DNA from: Sarcomyxa edulis
Lineage: Eukaryota; Basidiomycota; Agaricomycetes; Agaricales; Mycenaceae
Direction: 5' to 3'
NCBI GenBank assembly: GCA_009761415.1
Contig: QUOL01000002.1
Span: 372,001 to 436,000 of the forward strand
Length of the DNA: 64,000 bases
The notes under the pieces were generated by a model. The model had not been told where the DNA came from and did no database searches. It was given only the letters and a program-made list of their open reading frames with translations. Below, in pieces: positions 40,727 through 53,794 of the stretch. Every line of letters starts with the position of its first letter. The stretch's first letter is position 1. A program made the translations under genes and the position numbers.

Positions 40727-41039
40727 GTAGGCAAATTGAAGTCCTTTGAGTATCGTTATTGTCAGTAAACATCTACTCTACGCGGGATCATCGGGAACAT
40801 ATACCATGTACATATCCAACGGTCCATTTTTCTCTACATCATGTAATACGAGAACGGCAGGGAGCCTGTGGCTTTTGACTGCGTCGCACTCTCAGTCGAC
40901 GACTCGCTCCTTGCAATCAAAGTTTCGAATCCCGTCGTCATGACCTGGATACCGAAGATAAATAGAAACTCCAACTGAGACCTTTTGATACAACGAAAGA
41001 GGAGCAAGGGGGAAAAGCATTCTATTCGCAATTTTCCCG

Positions 41040-43591
41040 TCATACCCTTCCATCACTCTTGTATCCTTCCTCATCATCACTATCACCGACATCGAATATC
41101 GGTGGTTCTGCAGGGTCTCTTGCACGTTCTTTCCCTTTCCTCTTCGTGAAGAGATCCTCGTTGTCGTCGTGTAGATCGCGTCTGGATGTAGTGTTCAGAG
41201 GAATATTTTCCTCTTCGGTTGATGCCGCGGGAAGTTGTAGACGGCGACGACGAATACGACACCAAAGGAAGACACCAATCGCCAAGAATATTATCACGAG
41301 GACGAGGGCCGCAGAACCAGCGTTATAATAGGCTTAAACCGACTTCAATAGATATAGGAGGCAATGATTTCAAGATGCATACCTTCCCACATGGCTTTAT
41401 CTTGTTGCGGTGTTTTCCCCGCGACAGGCGCGGTTGTTGCAGTAGCTTCACTCCCTTTGAGATACATAGGTTTTGTATCGGTACCGACACTACTCGGTAT
41501 CTTGGCAGATCCTTCGAGGACGGCAGAAAAGTCGACACCCATGAATCGCAGTATCATGTCGTGTGTGACATGAGGAACGTCATAGGGAGCCATGTGTGAG
41601 GCATCAAATACCTGAGTGTCGCTCGGTCAGATACGGTTGAATTTCTGTCACATATATATAGCTTACCTTGGCGTAAGTGAGGTTTCTGGACGAGACCCAA
41701 GTTCCTGCTGGGCTGTCAGAGACGCTCCATAACTGGGTCTGCACCGTCTGTCCAAAATCAAAACAGTCAGACATGCATCCGACCGTAGAGAATATCTATA
41801 AAACAATACAAACTCCTAACCCAACTTCACCGTTCCAGCGCATATTCTGAATCATGGACTCTAATCCAACGTAATTACAGATTAAATCCTGGTCCCCAGC
41901 AAAGATCAAGACGGGAATCTTTGCCAGGACTTTCGGCAGAACGGTTATAGCAGATTCGAAATTTCGCTCTTTGAATTCTTGATGCACACGACCGTTACAT
42001 TCTGTCCAAGATTCCGCATGTGCGTTTGCGTGGATGGCATTGACAACGTCTTTACGCTGTTAGATATACGGTTGTAAATTGGTGCTTCGATAGTAGAGAT
42101 CGAAATGATACTCGCATCTAAATATTCAGTGATAGGCTTGATGTCTGGGGGCCAGTTCATCCCACAAGCAGGTTTCGTGTCTTCGAGACGGACGTCGTAG
42201 ATGTTAATGCACATTGGCTGACCGTCGACCCTAGGTGGATAGATATCAGTGAAACAAACACATTCATGCGGCAGGAGAAACGAAAACTCACACCCTTTCC
42301 TGGCTCTTCAAAACGCTCATTAACAAATTTTCACATCTGGAGGTCGAAATGGGTTCATGTTCTGTGATACCCTCGAGCTCCGTTATACAAGCATCGGTCG
42401 CTTTTTTGGCTTCTTTCCAAGCCTTGTTTTTGGTTTCGGAAGAAGAGAGGAGACCGGACCCTACCATCAGGTTATTTGATACTTTTCAGGGTAAGAAAGA
42501 GGGGACACACATCAGAATTTTCCTCAAGTAAGCCGACTTTGACTGCGAACTCGATATAGGAGGGGTATTGTCTACGAGCGTCGATCCAACCATTCCCGAT
42601 TGCTACTCCACGTAATGGTGTGGGTAGAGTAGAGTTGAGTATCGCGTCGGCTATCAGGATATTGCGATGAGTTATCAAGTACTGCCATGGTACAGCTGGA
42701 AATAGAATTACCGAAATATGGTATCCATTGTCCAGCATAACTTTCCCCGCCGAGATATGTCTAAATCAGATGTCGCGTTAAATCTGAAGCAATGAACGTG
42801 GAATCGTGGCCTTACATCCATGGTCTTGTATTCTGGAAATATATCGTAGAAGTTACGAAGGAATTGTATCAGTTGTGCTGAAGCCTGATGAAGTCCAAAA
42901 ATGGGTAGACGAATGGAAGGTTACAACTTCACTGGACGCGTACCTCGTCGATAGTGTGCACAAAATGATTCGTGCTGGTATAACTGAATCCTGTTCCAAC
43001 AGGCTGATCCACTTGGTTGAGCATGAACGTTAGATATATCGCAACTAAACAAAGAGTCATATAGAACGAACCGTAGACCATCGTTGTATATTCTTCCCAG
43101 CCACCCTCTACAGTCTTGAAACCACCCTTACCGTCAGTTCTCCATGGTCCGACTTCCATCATAAGACCATCGAATGAAGAGCATCCTGGGCCACCCTACG
43201 AGACGTATTTGAGAATCAATTCGCAAACATATGGAGCTGCAACTTACGTTGAACCAGAATAATATTCTCTCCTTGTCCGCGACCCGTCTATTCTTCACCA
43301 TGAAGAAATATATATGTGCTGTGACATCTGTAGTGGCTGCACTTGTTGCATTCGGGTCAGATGAAATGTGTCCTGCATACAAACGCAATGGGTGATTGCT
43401 GTCATCGTGTAGGTTTGGTATTGAGGGCACATAAAATGATGCAGCAGATGGAGCTGGGTGAACTCCCTCAGAATCGAAAAACCTTGGATCCGAGAGGACC
43501 ACTCACCATCCCAGGGCGCTGCGTGCACTGCACTGAAAGAGAAGGCGAAAAAAGCGACTACAGCCGCCCCCAGAGCTGTGAAGCGGGCCAT
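41040..43591 (-). CDS. KEX1-like serine carboxypeptidase (pheromone-processing type)
   Basis: Golgi membrane carboxypeptidase of family S10 that trims basic residues from secreted peptides. The start at 43591 opens a signal peptide ([23 protein letters not shown]). The body has FWFN then [11 protein letters not shown] across an intron, [16 protein letters not shown] sequence, the catalytic serine in GGESYAGQ, the catalytic Asp in [10 protein letters not shown] and the catalytic His in [10 protein letters not shown]. After a Thr/Ala-rich stretch comes one transmembrane helix ([18 protein letters not shown]) and a cytoplasmic tail rich in Arg, Asp and Glu, ending at 41040. The luminal enzyme with a C-terminal anchor and acidic tail is the KEX1 layout. 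About ten introns interrupt it. It converges on the seven-helix gene. Confidence 0.9.
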
Positions 43592-43944
43592 TCCACGCGT
43601 TCCGACGACCTGTTCGACCTAGATTCTGGCCTAGGAATGTTCGCAATCAGTACTGATATTTCTATCAGGACTTCCAAGCGGTAGAGTCTGTGTAAATTCG
43701 CTGTTTTGAGAGGCAGGTGCTTGGGATAGCCAGGTGGCCTTTCGGGCGTTTGTCACGTGTGACTGTAACGCGTTTACGATCACCACTCGCTATCTTTCCA
43801 ACTTGATCCCAACTGTTGGGTATCATCGATATATAATCTCAGCAGTGCCAACTCAAATTCGTTGGGATCGATATCTCTGACAGCTGGCCACGTACTTCCC
43901 CTATAAAACGACTATACCTTCACGATTTCCACCGAGTCGCTATC

Positions 43945-45147
43945 ATGAAGTTTAACAGTATATCCTTGTCATATCTAGCTCTCACGATAACCACTACGAA
44001 TGCCCAATATTTCTCTTCGGGTTGGACACCTGGCCAGAAGGAAGCTCCCACAGCAGCAGCAGCAGCAGAGGCCCCAGAACCTACATTTGTTCCCAAACAG
44101 CCGGGAACACAACCCGGTGCTGCTCCAGCAGGCATGTTTGACTTATCTCGGATTCTGACCTCTGGGCCCGTCGCATCGTTATTTGCTAGCGCGGGCATCA
44201 ATATCTCGGAGAAGATGGACCAGGCACTGGTGATGAACAAGTTTTGGGACGACAGAATTCCATTGATTACGGATGACAATTATGGAGAAATGATCGTTAA
44301 TGAGACGTTGACGGAGGAGGAAGAGGAAGAGCGTGTGTGGTTCCTTGCTATGTACGTGTTTCTTCCTCTATCAGTTGTATACTAAAGCTATTGTGCTGAC
44401 TTTCGCCTCTATAGCACTGTAACGGCTGCCAAACAGGATGGCATTTCTAAAGCCCTGGACGACGTATTCGATCAGGCTTATAACGAGACGCAGCTAGCAG
44501 GTGATCTACCTCACGTACGATTTGGCCGTATCGACTACTTGAACGTCACATGGATAACTACCAAGTGGGGAGTATGGCAGTAAGTCTTCTGATATATTAT
44601 CATCAATGCAATATTCATATACTTCGACAGAGCACCTGCTCTCGTCATTCTCAAAGATAGAGGCAAGACTCTCCGGTTCTACAAGGCTCATCAACTCAAA
44701 TTGAAAACGGGACTCCTTCGCGAGTTCCTACTCACCAAAGGATGGGAGCAGACTAAACCATGGTCCACGGAATATGCTCCAGGAGGAAGCAGGTCCGTGT
44801 CTCGGTCTCTTTTGTGCATCTTATGGACATACGTTGATTTATTGACCTCTAGGGAATATATCATGGACTATCTCGCACTTGTCTTGACCAAGCTTTATAA
44901 CCTCACGGTCAAGATTCCCAAGTGGATACTCTTCCTCATCTCCGGTGGTATCGCGTCCACTGCCATCGGGTTCATGCACAGACCGTCCAAGGAGGAGCAA
45001 GCAAAGGCCAAAGCGAAAGCACTAGTACAGGCTCGACAGAAAGCCCTCGAATCTGCCGAAACCACCTCCTCTGCTATTACCAGTGATGCTACGTCTTCAC
45101 CGAGTAAACGCAGTAATGCCTCAAAGCGGAAAAATGGAAAGAAATAG
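43945..45147 (+). CDS. Secretory-pathway membrane protein with thioredoxin-like fold
   Basis: Not a named family member I can identify. The start at 43945 gives a signal peptide (KFNSISLSYLALTITTTNA). A luminal region starts with an Ala/Pro-rich stretch including a run of Ala codons, followed by a segment with DGISKALDDVFDQAYNE, HVRFGRIDYLNVTW and APALVILKDRGKTLRFYK. That order resembles the second half of a thioredoxin fold, but no CxxC is present, so it is probably not a redox enzyme. A transmembrane helix follows (PKWILFLISGGIASTAIGF). The cytoplasmic tail is Lys/Ala/Ser-rich and ends KRKNGKK. Exons join in frame to 45147. A role as an ER chaperone or adaptor is inference. Confidence 0.7.
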
Positions 45148-45396
45148 GAATGGGCAGATTGGGGAAGGATGCTGCTATTATACCATCGATGGGGAGACAA
45201 TTTTGAAGGAGTGTATCTACCGCTGTGTGCCTCTTATACTTATATAGAATACTATCTTGCTGTTGTATCCCGGAGTTGAAGTCTGCGAGTGTGACATAAC
45301 GCGTAGTGTGACAAGGGGGTTCATTTTTCGAGCTACTCCGAATCGCAAACTCAACGGTCAAGTCGCTCATCTTGCTCAAATTCTAACTCGAACACC

Positions 45397-46451
45397 ATGG
45401 CTAGCCTTGGGTTCTTGAGAGGAGTATCTGCCATTTCGTCGAGAGCATCTCCTCGTATACTAGGAACAATCAGGAAATATGTTGCAGCACCCGCTAAAGC
45501 TCCCTGGACACCCCGCCCGTATACAAAAACAACCCCAGCCGCCTCGGCTTCGGCTTCAACCAGCAGTGCTCCAGCGGCCACTAGCACAGGAAACCCGTCT
45601 ACCATAGAATCCTTATCAAACACATCTTCCGAATTCAAAGTGGGCTCAGAGACCCCGTCTTCACCTCCACCAGAGGCCGATGGGATAGCTGAGGAGGGTC
45701 ACACAGATTGGTCGAAGAGTTACTTTGGTCTCTCAAGTCAAGCTTTCTCCAAGGACATCGCAGATATCCTCCTGGCACCCATCGACCCCATGGATATCGA
45801 GATGAAGCCTGGTACGTTTTTTCAATGTCAGTCTGGTGTGTCCTTGCGCTCAATCCAGGATAGATGGTCTTATTTACCTTCCTGAGATCAAATACCGTCG
45901 AGTCCTCAATAGAGCTTTCGGCCCTGGTGCATGGGGACTAGCCCCTCGAAGTGAGACGAATGTCGGACCTAGGATTGTCAGCAGAGAATACGCACTCGTC
46001 TGTCAAGGACGGTTAGTATCCCAAGGACTTTTTACGCTCCGTACGTTTGCTCACCTATCATACGAATTAGATTGGTTGCCGTCGCTCGTGGTGAACAGGA
46101 GTATTTCGATCCATCCGGCATCCCCACCGCCACTGAAGCCTGCAAGAGTAACGCTTTGATGCGATGCTGCAAAGATCTGGGAATTGCTAGTGAACTCTGG
46201 TACGTTGACAGTCCATCCTGCTTTTCGACTTGATCTAACCATGAGCGAATCTCCTCAGGGACCCTCGCTTCATTCGTGAATTCAAGGCCAAGTATTGTGT
46301 GGAAGTATTTGCCGAACATTTGACAACCAAGAAAAAGTGCGTGACTTCGAGGTCCTTTTCTCGTCGTCTCGGACATTGCTGACCGACTATCAGGAAGAAG
46401 TTATGGCGTCGCAAGGATCAGGGCAAGTTCGGTTATCCTTATCAAGAGTAG
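45397..46451 (+). CDS. MGM101: Mitochondrial genome maintenance protein MGM101
   Basis: Single-strand DNA-binding and annealing protein, related to Rad52, that recombines and maintains mitochondrial DNA nucleoids. The start at 45397 gives a basic, Ser/Ala-rich targeting region ([19 protein letters not shown]) and a low-complexity Ala/Ser/Thr segment. The conserved core begins [26 protein letters not shown], then [67 protein letters not shown] and [12 protein letters not shown], and ends with a basic tail and GYPYQE. The intron before GLIYLP uses the second of two nearby AG acceptors; the first would create a stop. The stop is at 46451. Confidence 0.93.
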
Positions 46452-47071
46452 ACGGAAAGGTTCTTTCGAATTGCAGTCTGGAATTCGTTCCTGTGCAGTT
46501 CCTCTGCATCAATATATCTTCCGTGTAACAAGTTCTGGGTATAACGGTTGTCCATTATCTGAATCTATAATCAACCCCTTATCATTTCGGTCATGGTACG
46601 ATATTGCGAGCAACTGAACTATGCAGTACGAATGCACTGAGTTGCTACATGTATACACGTATACATCTTGATGTAAGTACGCCCTCCGGGTTTTCGTTTT
46701 CGACTTCTCTTCTATTCCTAATCTTATCATGATGTAGATCGTAAATCAAATTGAATATGCATTTCGCTAATGTACCTCAGCAAGCTGCACTGCTTCGACT
46801 CTTTTTTTCTCGTTTTGCTGACAGGAATTTGAAGCCAAGGAAGGGAGATAAGCATTTTTCATTCATAGGGGACGATTACCGATCACATGGCTTTCACGCG
46901 ACTTAGAATGATTGCTCCGGACTTCAGAATCGTCGGCGTCCAGCAGCTCGGTCAGCCGAAACACCACCAAATTAGCACGCCCTTATCTATGGATCAATAT
47001 CACTATCTACCCGGGGTGAATAAAGAGTCAAGCAGCGTGGTTCGTCGCGAATTTCTCTCACCTTTGACGCC
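46452..47071. other. Intergenic region
   Basis: About 620 bp between MGM101 and the copper amine oxidase. No gene is seen. It holds the 3' end of the first and the promoter of the second. Confidence 0.4.
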
Positions 47072-50000
47072 ATGTCTGGGAGGTACGAGCTGTTGAAACA
47101 GTCGAATACTGGGGATCTTGAACCCCAGGTCATTCCCACCACAAGGCTTCCTCGACGTCGCCTTGGATTGGTCTTCCTCCTTCTCACAGGCACATTCGCG
47201 CTCTCAGCTCTTTATCTCAGACCATCTAGCTTGGACTTGCGTGCGTCCGGCGATGCCCACTGGGATGATATCAATGGAGTCGGGGGTCTCCTTGGATCAG
47301 CACCACTGGCGCAGTGCGCATCTAGCCTTCCACCTCCCGCAGACCCACCGGCACCGGTCAACATCTGGGCGTCTTTGACAGTACCCGAGACGTCCAAAAT
47401 CCAGCAATGGCTCGAGGCACCCGAGAGGAACCTCAACCTCACTCGAGAAGCCAACGCAAAGACCTCCGATAACTTCGTGAACCTCATCGAGATCTATTAT
47501 CCTCCTAAGTCTGCCGCTCTCGCTTATCTCGCTTCTCCTACGACTGTCGCACCTCCGGAAAGGTTCGCTCGAGTCACGGTCCATCATGGATCCGATGCGA
47601 TGATCAAGGACTATCTCGTAGGACCGCTGCCTATTAGCTCGAACACGTCGATGCGACAGCTAACGGAGATCTACCATCGTGATGACATCCCGTTCAATGC
47701 GCGAACATTCTCTCCCGGTGATGAGCTTTCCATGCTCTTCGCTCGCGAAATGCCTCCTCTCGCCGATGCTATGCAAGTAAGTCTGTTCAATTTTGCCAAG
47801 ATATTTTCTTCGTTATCATCAAGGTCTCATTCTGATCTGCGTCTGATTTTGTAGGAGCTATTTGGTGGAGTTGTTCGGGGCTTACCCAACGATACCCTCG
47901 TCGGAGGAGGTAGTGCACCATTTGGTTTCGACGGATCGTTCCGTCGTATGTGGGTGACTTGGAGACGGAACACGGCTGGACATTGGCTCCACCCTCTCGA
48001 TTTCTTCCAGTACGTCGATATGAGCGGTACCGATCCGGAGCAATGGAAAATCTTGAAGGTTGCATCCTTGCTCTTATCGTCTAGGAGTTATACTCATGTC
48101 CAGATTAACTGCAGGTCGTATACAACCATCAAGTCTTCCCCAGCTCTGAAGCTTTCTTGGAAGCGTTCAACAATGGTACCCTCATCCGGATTCCTAACGG
48201 CGCGGACAACACTAGTGATCTTTCCTGGACAACTCGGAAACGCGTGGGTCCGAAGCGTGATCTCGACCATCTTCCTGGACCACGTTCAGTGTCGTTCGCT
48301 GGGTTGCGATACAGAGTCGATCGGGCACAGCAGTATGTCAGTTGGATGGGTTGGAGCATGTATATCGGCTTCGATAGGGACATGGGCCTGTCGCTCTGGG
48401 ATATCAATCTCAAGGGCGAGAGAATAATCTACCAGGTAATGATAAGCCATCTGTCCAGGTTCTCGAGATTTACCTTCTATTGATCTTTCCAGCTCGCACC
48501 TCAAGAAGCTATCGCGCAATACTGTGAGTGCCAAGCCTATATGTCACCTCGCTTCCTTGTTCTAATTCTCCTTTTTGTATAGCTGGTAATGACCCAATGC
48601 AAACCACGACCGCCTGGCTCGACCGTTATTTCGGTATGGGATCGTCTGTCCGAGACCTTCTTCCAGGATACGACTGTCCTATCGAAGCTGTATTCCTTCC
48701 TGCAACCACACACTCCAATACCGGTAGCATCACACGCGATCGTGCTATTTGTATCTTTGAACAAGACACAGGAAAACCTATCACCCGGCACACTGGGTTC
48801 ATGGAAGGCGAGTTTGGAGCAGTCAAAGGCTATGTCTTGACCATTCGCAGTGTCAGTACGGTTGGAAAGTAAGTGTGCCCATTTCCACCGTTGCTACGTT
48901 CAGAATACGGACTAATAGGACTTTCTTTTTACCTCTAGTTATGATTATCGTACGTCGGATCCCTCTTTGTACTGCTGCAGCTGACTGACTCAATTTCTCT
49001 ATCGTGAATTTCAGTGGTGAGTACATGTGACCTACTTTGATAGGGCGAGCCAGTCTGATTCTTTGTTGTGAAGTTCGATTATACTTTCCAACTGGATGGA
49101 ACTATCGAAGTTCGCGTCTCCGCCACCGGATATTTGCAGGGTGGTTATTGGGAAGGCAAGCAAGAAGGATACGGTGCTCGTATTCGCGACCATTCCAGTA
49201 CGTTCATTCTCCCAAGATTTCCTTGTACTGTCTGACAATATCTCATAGTGGGGAACCTTCATGATCACGTTATAAACTACAAGTTGCGCTCGTGGTCTTC
49301 TCTTATCCGTGTCTTTCCTCTGATATTCATTGGTTCCTCTAGGGTTGATCTTGACGTTGCAGGCACCGACAACTCCCTCTTGCAGACCACTACTAGTCAA
49401 GAAGAGGTTACTCAGCCTTGGTTTGATGAAGACTGGGGTCAGACCGTTATCCAGCAGAAGATTTCGAAAAAATATATCACCAATGAGGACGACGCACTCC
49501 TCGACTACCCCCCGAATTTCCAAGGCGGGTATTCCCTGGTTAACAAGGAGGAAACCAACGCCTGGGGATATCCTCGAGGCTATGCTATCCATCCTGGCTT
49601 TTCGCCTATTCACAATGTACGGCCAACTGTTTTGATGCTTAGTTTATTTGACCCTGAACCACTTGTGTTCCAGACTGTTGTAGGATCAAAGCGACTCCTA
49701 AATAACGCAAACTGGGCCCGATACAACTTGGCTGTATCCTTGCGCAAGGAAACAGAGCCGACGTCGAGTAGTATGTGGAACCTGAACTTACCCGGTGCCC
49801 CTATGGTCGATTTCCACAAGTTCTTCGACGGTGAAAACATTACGCAGCAGGACTTGGTTGCTTGGGTGAATGTTGGTATGCATCACTTGGTGAGTTTTGC
49901 TTCGTTCTCGTTATGATAGCACCTTCTGATGATTTCCTCGTAGCCCCAAGCTGAGGACTCCCCCAACACGAAGACAAATATCGCTACATCTAGGTTCGTT

Positions 50001-50328
50001 CTTGCCGGAATGTCTGCGATGCTCTCTGACAATTTTTTCCCTTGCCAACAGTTTCTTGATCACGCCCGTGAACTACTTCGACGCCGATATCTCCATGGAA
50101 TCCACTAACGCGATATTGCTCAACGTTCCCGAAAAGCCAGGCGACGCTTACACGTATAACGACTATGGTGTCAAGCAAGACTACACCTGTGTCCCTCCCT
50201 CTCCTCCTCCTTTCACCTACTCCTCCATCAAAAGTTACGACAGTCACGGTAAATTAGAGCCTCCTGCCAGCATTGAAGACCTGAGAAAGGTCGCAGAGTT
50301 GTATCATCGCATTAAAGTCGAGCTATAA
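47072..50328 (+). CDS. Membrane-anchored copper amine oxidase (TPQ-dependent)
   Basis: Oxidises primary amines to aldehyde, H2O2 and ammonia using copper and a self-made topaquinone. A short cytosolic N-terminus is followed by a signal-anchor helix (LGLVFLLLTGTFALSALYL), so the enzyme should face the lumen or exterior. The catalytic-base region is WLDRYFGMGSSV with PGYDCP. The cofactor tyrosine lies in TVGNYDY, the copper ligands in NLHDHVINYK and MHHLPQAED. The NYDY core sits on an 11-nt exon (48939-48949); the next leucine codon is completed by a 2-nt exon (49015-49016) before exon 49074. Skipping the 2-nt exon shifts the frame. Total length is around 750-800 aa, normal for the family. The stop is at 50328. 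Confidence 0.9.
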
Positions 50329-50350
50329 AGCTTTCACACGAATTGCATTG

Positions 50351-50377
50351 TTACTGTTACTGTTACTGTTACTGTTA
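50351..50377. repeat. Microsatellite TTACTG
   Basis: TTACTG is repeated four times plus three bases, directly after the amine oxidase stop codon, in the probable 3' untranslated region. Confidence 0.85.
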
Positions 50378-50428
50378 GAATTGTAAACCAAAAAACGAAT
50401 CATTATGCACTTTTTGTTCACCTGTCAA

Positions 50429-52828
50429 TCATTCAATATGCTCGATATGTTCATCGGGCTTTACGCTCTTCTTCTGTTCCGGCGAACGCTCGTCGAGTTG
50501 AATCTCGTCTTCAATCCGTCTCGCCTGTTCCTGCTGTTGATCGCCCTCGTACACTGTTGTCAATGCACATCAGTATCTGGGTAGTAATTTTCGGAAAAAA
50601 GTGGACGTACAGAAGGCTAGTTCCTCCAGTGTGCGATTAGCAGTTTCTGAAAATGCAGGACCCTTCAATTCAGAATCTTCCTTGTCAAAACTGAGGTTGA
50701 ATAGTGTTACCGGGGAAGAGAAACCAGACAAACGCGACTTCAAATACCAGCCAGACACAATAACTAACAAGGGAAGAAGTGAGTAATTCTAAATGTTGGT
50801 CGAGACAGGTCAAATACCTGATGTAGTATTTCCAGCCTATATTGTTTTCATTAGATTTGAGAGCAACGGAAAGTGAGAGATCCAGAGAGAGCTTACCCGC
50901 ATTTGCGATCCCGATTGGGTTGACGAATTGGTTGAAGAATCCAGCGGCTCGACTGAACCATTGGAAAACAGTAATCCCTTTCGCTCTTACGTGGAACGGG
51001 AAGAGCTCGACCAAGTACGCTAAAATCGTCAATCAGCTCTCTATATCACGATGTCGTGAAGATTGACGACTGACTGTAAGTCAAAGCATTATAGGCCATG
51101 TTGTACGCAGGACTGTAGAGGAATATGAATCTACCAGGAAGGAGGCAAACAGTCAATAAGCGTGTCATTCTGATAATGTATGAACAAGACGAACGCTATC
51201 ACAGCACGCGACGACGCCTGACTCTCAGTCATGGAATAATTTGCACTTGCGACCGTCCATCCAGTGAAGATCAGCAAGATTGAGATCGTACAAGACTGTG
51301 ATTTGGGATTCAGCAAAGGTACGACAGGGATGAAGGCATCGAACGCACCAGATACATCGTCCTTCGCTTGAATCTCGAAACTGTCAAGGCTAGAATTGTA
51401 GCATTGAGGAATCCCCAGCAAGTGTTGGCCAAATTGATGAGGTTTTTGGTACGGTTGTCGTGAATTCCGACGTTATCCAAGATACGAGCTAGGAAATACC
51501 TAGAGACGCAAGGTCACTATAGGCCAGATGTTTTCAGCTTGTGCGATACTGACGAAGTAAGACCATTGCCACTCCACTAGTGAATAGTGAATCTTCGTAA
51601 GACTACCCTGGATGAGATATGTTGAAGAGTCTAACCTGCGTTACGAGTCCAAGGAATGATCCGATCAACAACCTTTTCCTCATTCCAGAAGTTGAAATTA
51701 GCTCCTTCCAAGTCATTTTGGAAGTCTCCATCTCCAACTCGAGAGTTTTCTCGATTTGTGCATACTCTGCTTGAACGAATTCAGACTTGGTGTCACCTTC
51801 GGCATGGTATTTTGTCAATATGGCGTATGCCTCGTCTCCTCGACCTTTTGAGATAAGCCAACGGGGAGACTCGGGGAGGAAGTAGATGAATATAATCTGG
51901 AGGCAACTAGGGGTGATCTGGAGGAGCGATGGAATTCGCCAGCCCCAGTTGCTTGGCATGGAGAATGTACCGAGCGTGACCCCAGCTGCAACGATGGAGC
52001 CTACAGAGAGAAAATATCAGTGCACATCCTCAGGAATCTTGTCAGAGACAAGTTCTCACCGATGAAATAACAGGAGTTGAATAGGGATCCGATGATGGCA
52101 CGTTCTTTAGGATGCGAGAGTTCTATATATCATGCCGCAGAGTGAGTGGTGCTGTATGTACGGTTAGATGGGGTGTTTACCTCCTATCAAAGACGACGCA
52201 GCTACGATAGCGAATGGTATACCAAGACCTAAGATAAATCGTGCAATTATAAACATTGCGACTTGATACGAATGTTAGCCGAACCGTCGATGTGAGTTGA
52301 TAGATGACCGCACTTACAGTTTTGCGATGCCGTCTGGAGCACAGCTCCGATGATCATGAGGATACTTCCAAAGATGATAGCACGTCGGCGGCCTAACGTA
52401 TCGGTGACGAATGGGACGATGGGAAGGGCGGCGATCGCTCCTAGACTGTACATGGCGCTCATCAAACCAAGCATTGCTGAACGAGGACTATGGTAGACTG
52501 TTGAACGGATCAGATCATATCAAAGAGCGGCTGAAAAATAATAGAATAACCGTACATGTGTCCCATGAATCCACAGCTTGCAGGCCGTTCATCATGGATG
52601 AATCGAATCTTAAAGCTGAGAGTCAGTACTCCGAGGGTGTATATGGTAACTGTTACAGACGTACCCGGACGTCATCTCGACACCGATACATGTAGGAAGG
52701 AGAACCACGTATAGAATACGTAGATTAGGTTTTTGAAACCATGGAATCTTGTCCTGCTCAGCCAGACGAGTTACAACCGGGTCTGATAGATCGACGAGGA
52801 GAGTTTTGCGGTCACGTTCGCTCGACAT
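50429..52828 (-). CDS. MFS sugar transporter (LAC12/hexose type)
   Basis: Plasma-membrane sugar/proton symporter of the fungal sugar-porter family. I take the ATG at 52828 (SSERDRKTLLVDL) because the longer frame adds only 17 residues. The N-terminus has LYVVLLPTCIGVEMTSG followed by GLQAV, then LMSAMYSLGAIAALPIVPFVTDTLGRRRAIIFGS (the D-x-x-GRR sugar-porter loop), FLPESPRWLISKGR in the central loop, LVELFPFHVRAKGI (the PESPRW and E-x-x-P-x-x-x-R motifs), and SETANRTLEELAF near the end. The tail is charged and ends at 50429. More than ten introns join in frame. The family suggests lactose or other disaccharide or hexose uptake; the exact sugar is not predictable. Confidence 0.88.
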
Positions 52829-52934
52829 TGGAGATAAAGGCACGAAACAAATGGGAATGAAGTTCACACTTCCATCCATCCAATGTTACGAACGCATTTT
52901 AAGGCGGCCAAAGAATCGAGAAAATACTTAGGCG

Positions 52935-53676
52935 TCAGCAGGTCTCAGTTCTCCGCGGCTCCGTTTTCCCAGAAATTCTCCGGGGATTTGGTGGTACTGC
53001 TACAGATCCTTGGGGATTGTTCGTCCTCGAGGCTTTGAAGATACTCCGTATAACCACGACAAAGTGGCTTGGAGTTTGAGTTATAAGTAGTTGCAAGCGC
53101 GGAGCCTTTTCATCTTGGAGTAATAGCATCCAATATGCTTGTCGAGATGTCCAATTGAAGGGTCGATATTCACAGTATTTATGCCATTGCAGACGAGATT
53201 GAAGACCAGAATAGATTCAGCTAAATCAATTTGCCTTCGTGTCAGTGGTATCCGTTCCGATGCCTGAGAAGTTGGATAAGAAAGAGTACAGGTCAAGAAC
53301 GGAGAAAGCCCGGAGAACGTACGTGAACTAGTACTGGAATGGGAGGGCATTGAGAGTCAGGTCCGGGTACTGATCAGTCAGGTTTATAGGCAGTTTGGGT
53401 GTTAACATACCATTAGATGGCGATATGTACCGGATTGTCTATAGAGAAAACATGAGAATCAGCTAACTCTCCCATTTCGGAGAACAAATTGAGCATTCGC
53501 CACTCACTTTATCTGAGGATTTTACCTTGAACCTGCTCGAGATATACGAGCACTGTGGGACCCGGAGAAACCATATGATGATGGGCGTCTATGGGTCCCG
53601 AACGAAACCCGAGTCGGGCGCCTATTCGGATTTGCGCTTGCTTTATTTCCTGCCGATCTGACTCAAAGACACTCAT
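52935..53676 (-). CDS. Small uncharacterised protein with microexon
   Basis: I do not recognise this protein. The first in-frame ATG is 53676 (SVFESDRQEIKQAQIRIGA); a GTG-led frame extends further but has a stop just beyond. Assuming donor GTTCAA after LEQ, an 11-nt exon (53323-53333) and an intron ending before APRLQLL, all pieces stay open and give roughly 147 aa ending at 52935. The middle part (ERIPLTRRQIDLAESILVFNL) is helical and the C-terminus basic and proline-rich. Other splicing choices hit stops, which is weak support for this model. It is divergent from NEDD8, with 118 bp between starts. It could be a fungus-specific small protein, or the model may be partly wrong. Confidence 0.45.
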
Positions 53677-53794
53677 CCACTCTCCCTCATCCTTCCACCA
53701 CACCTCGCTCACTTTTGGGGTTCATCGACATCTCTAATCTTTCACTCACCTCTAATCGTAACCGGTTCACTCCAACACATCAATCCAATCTATC

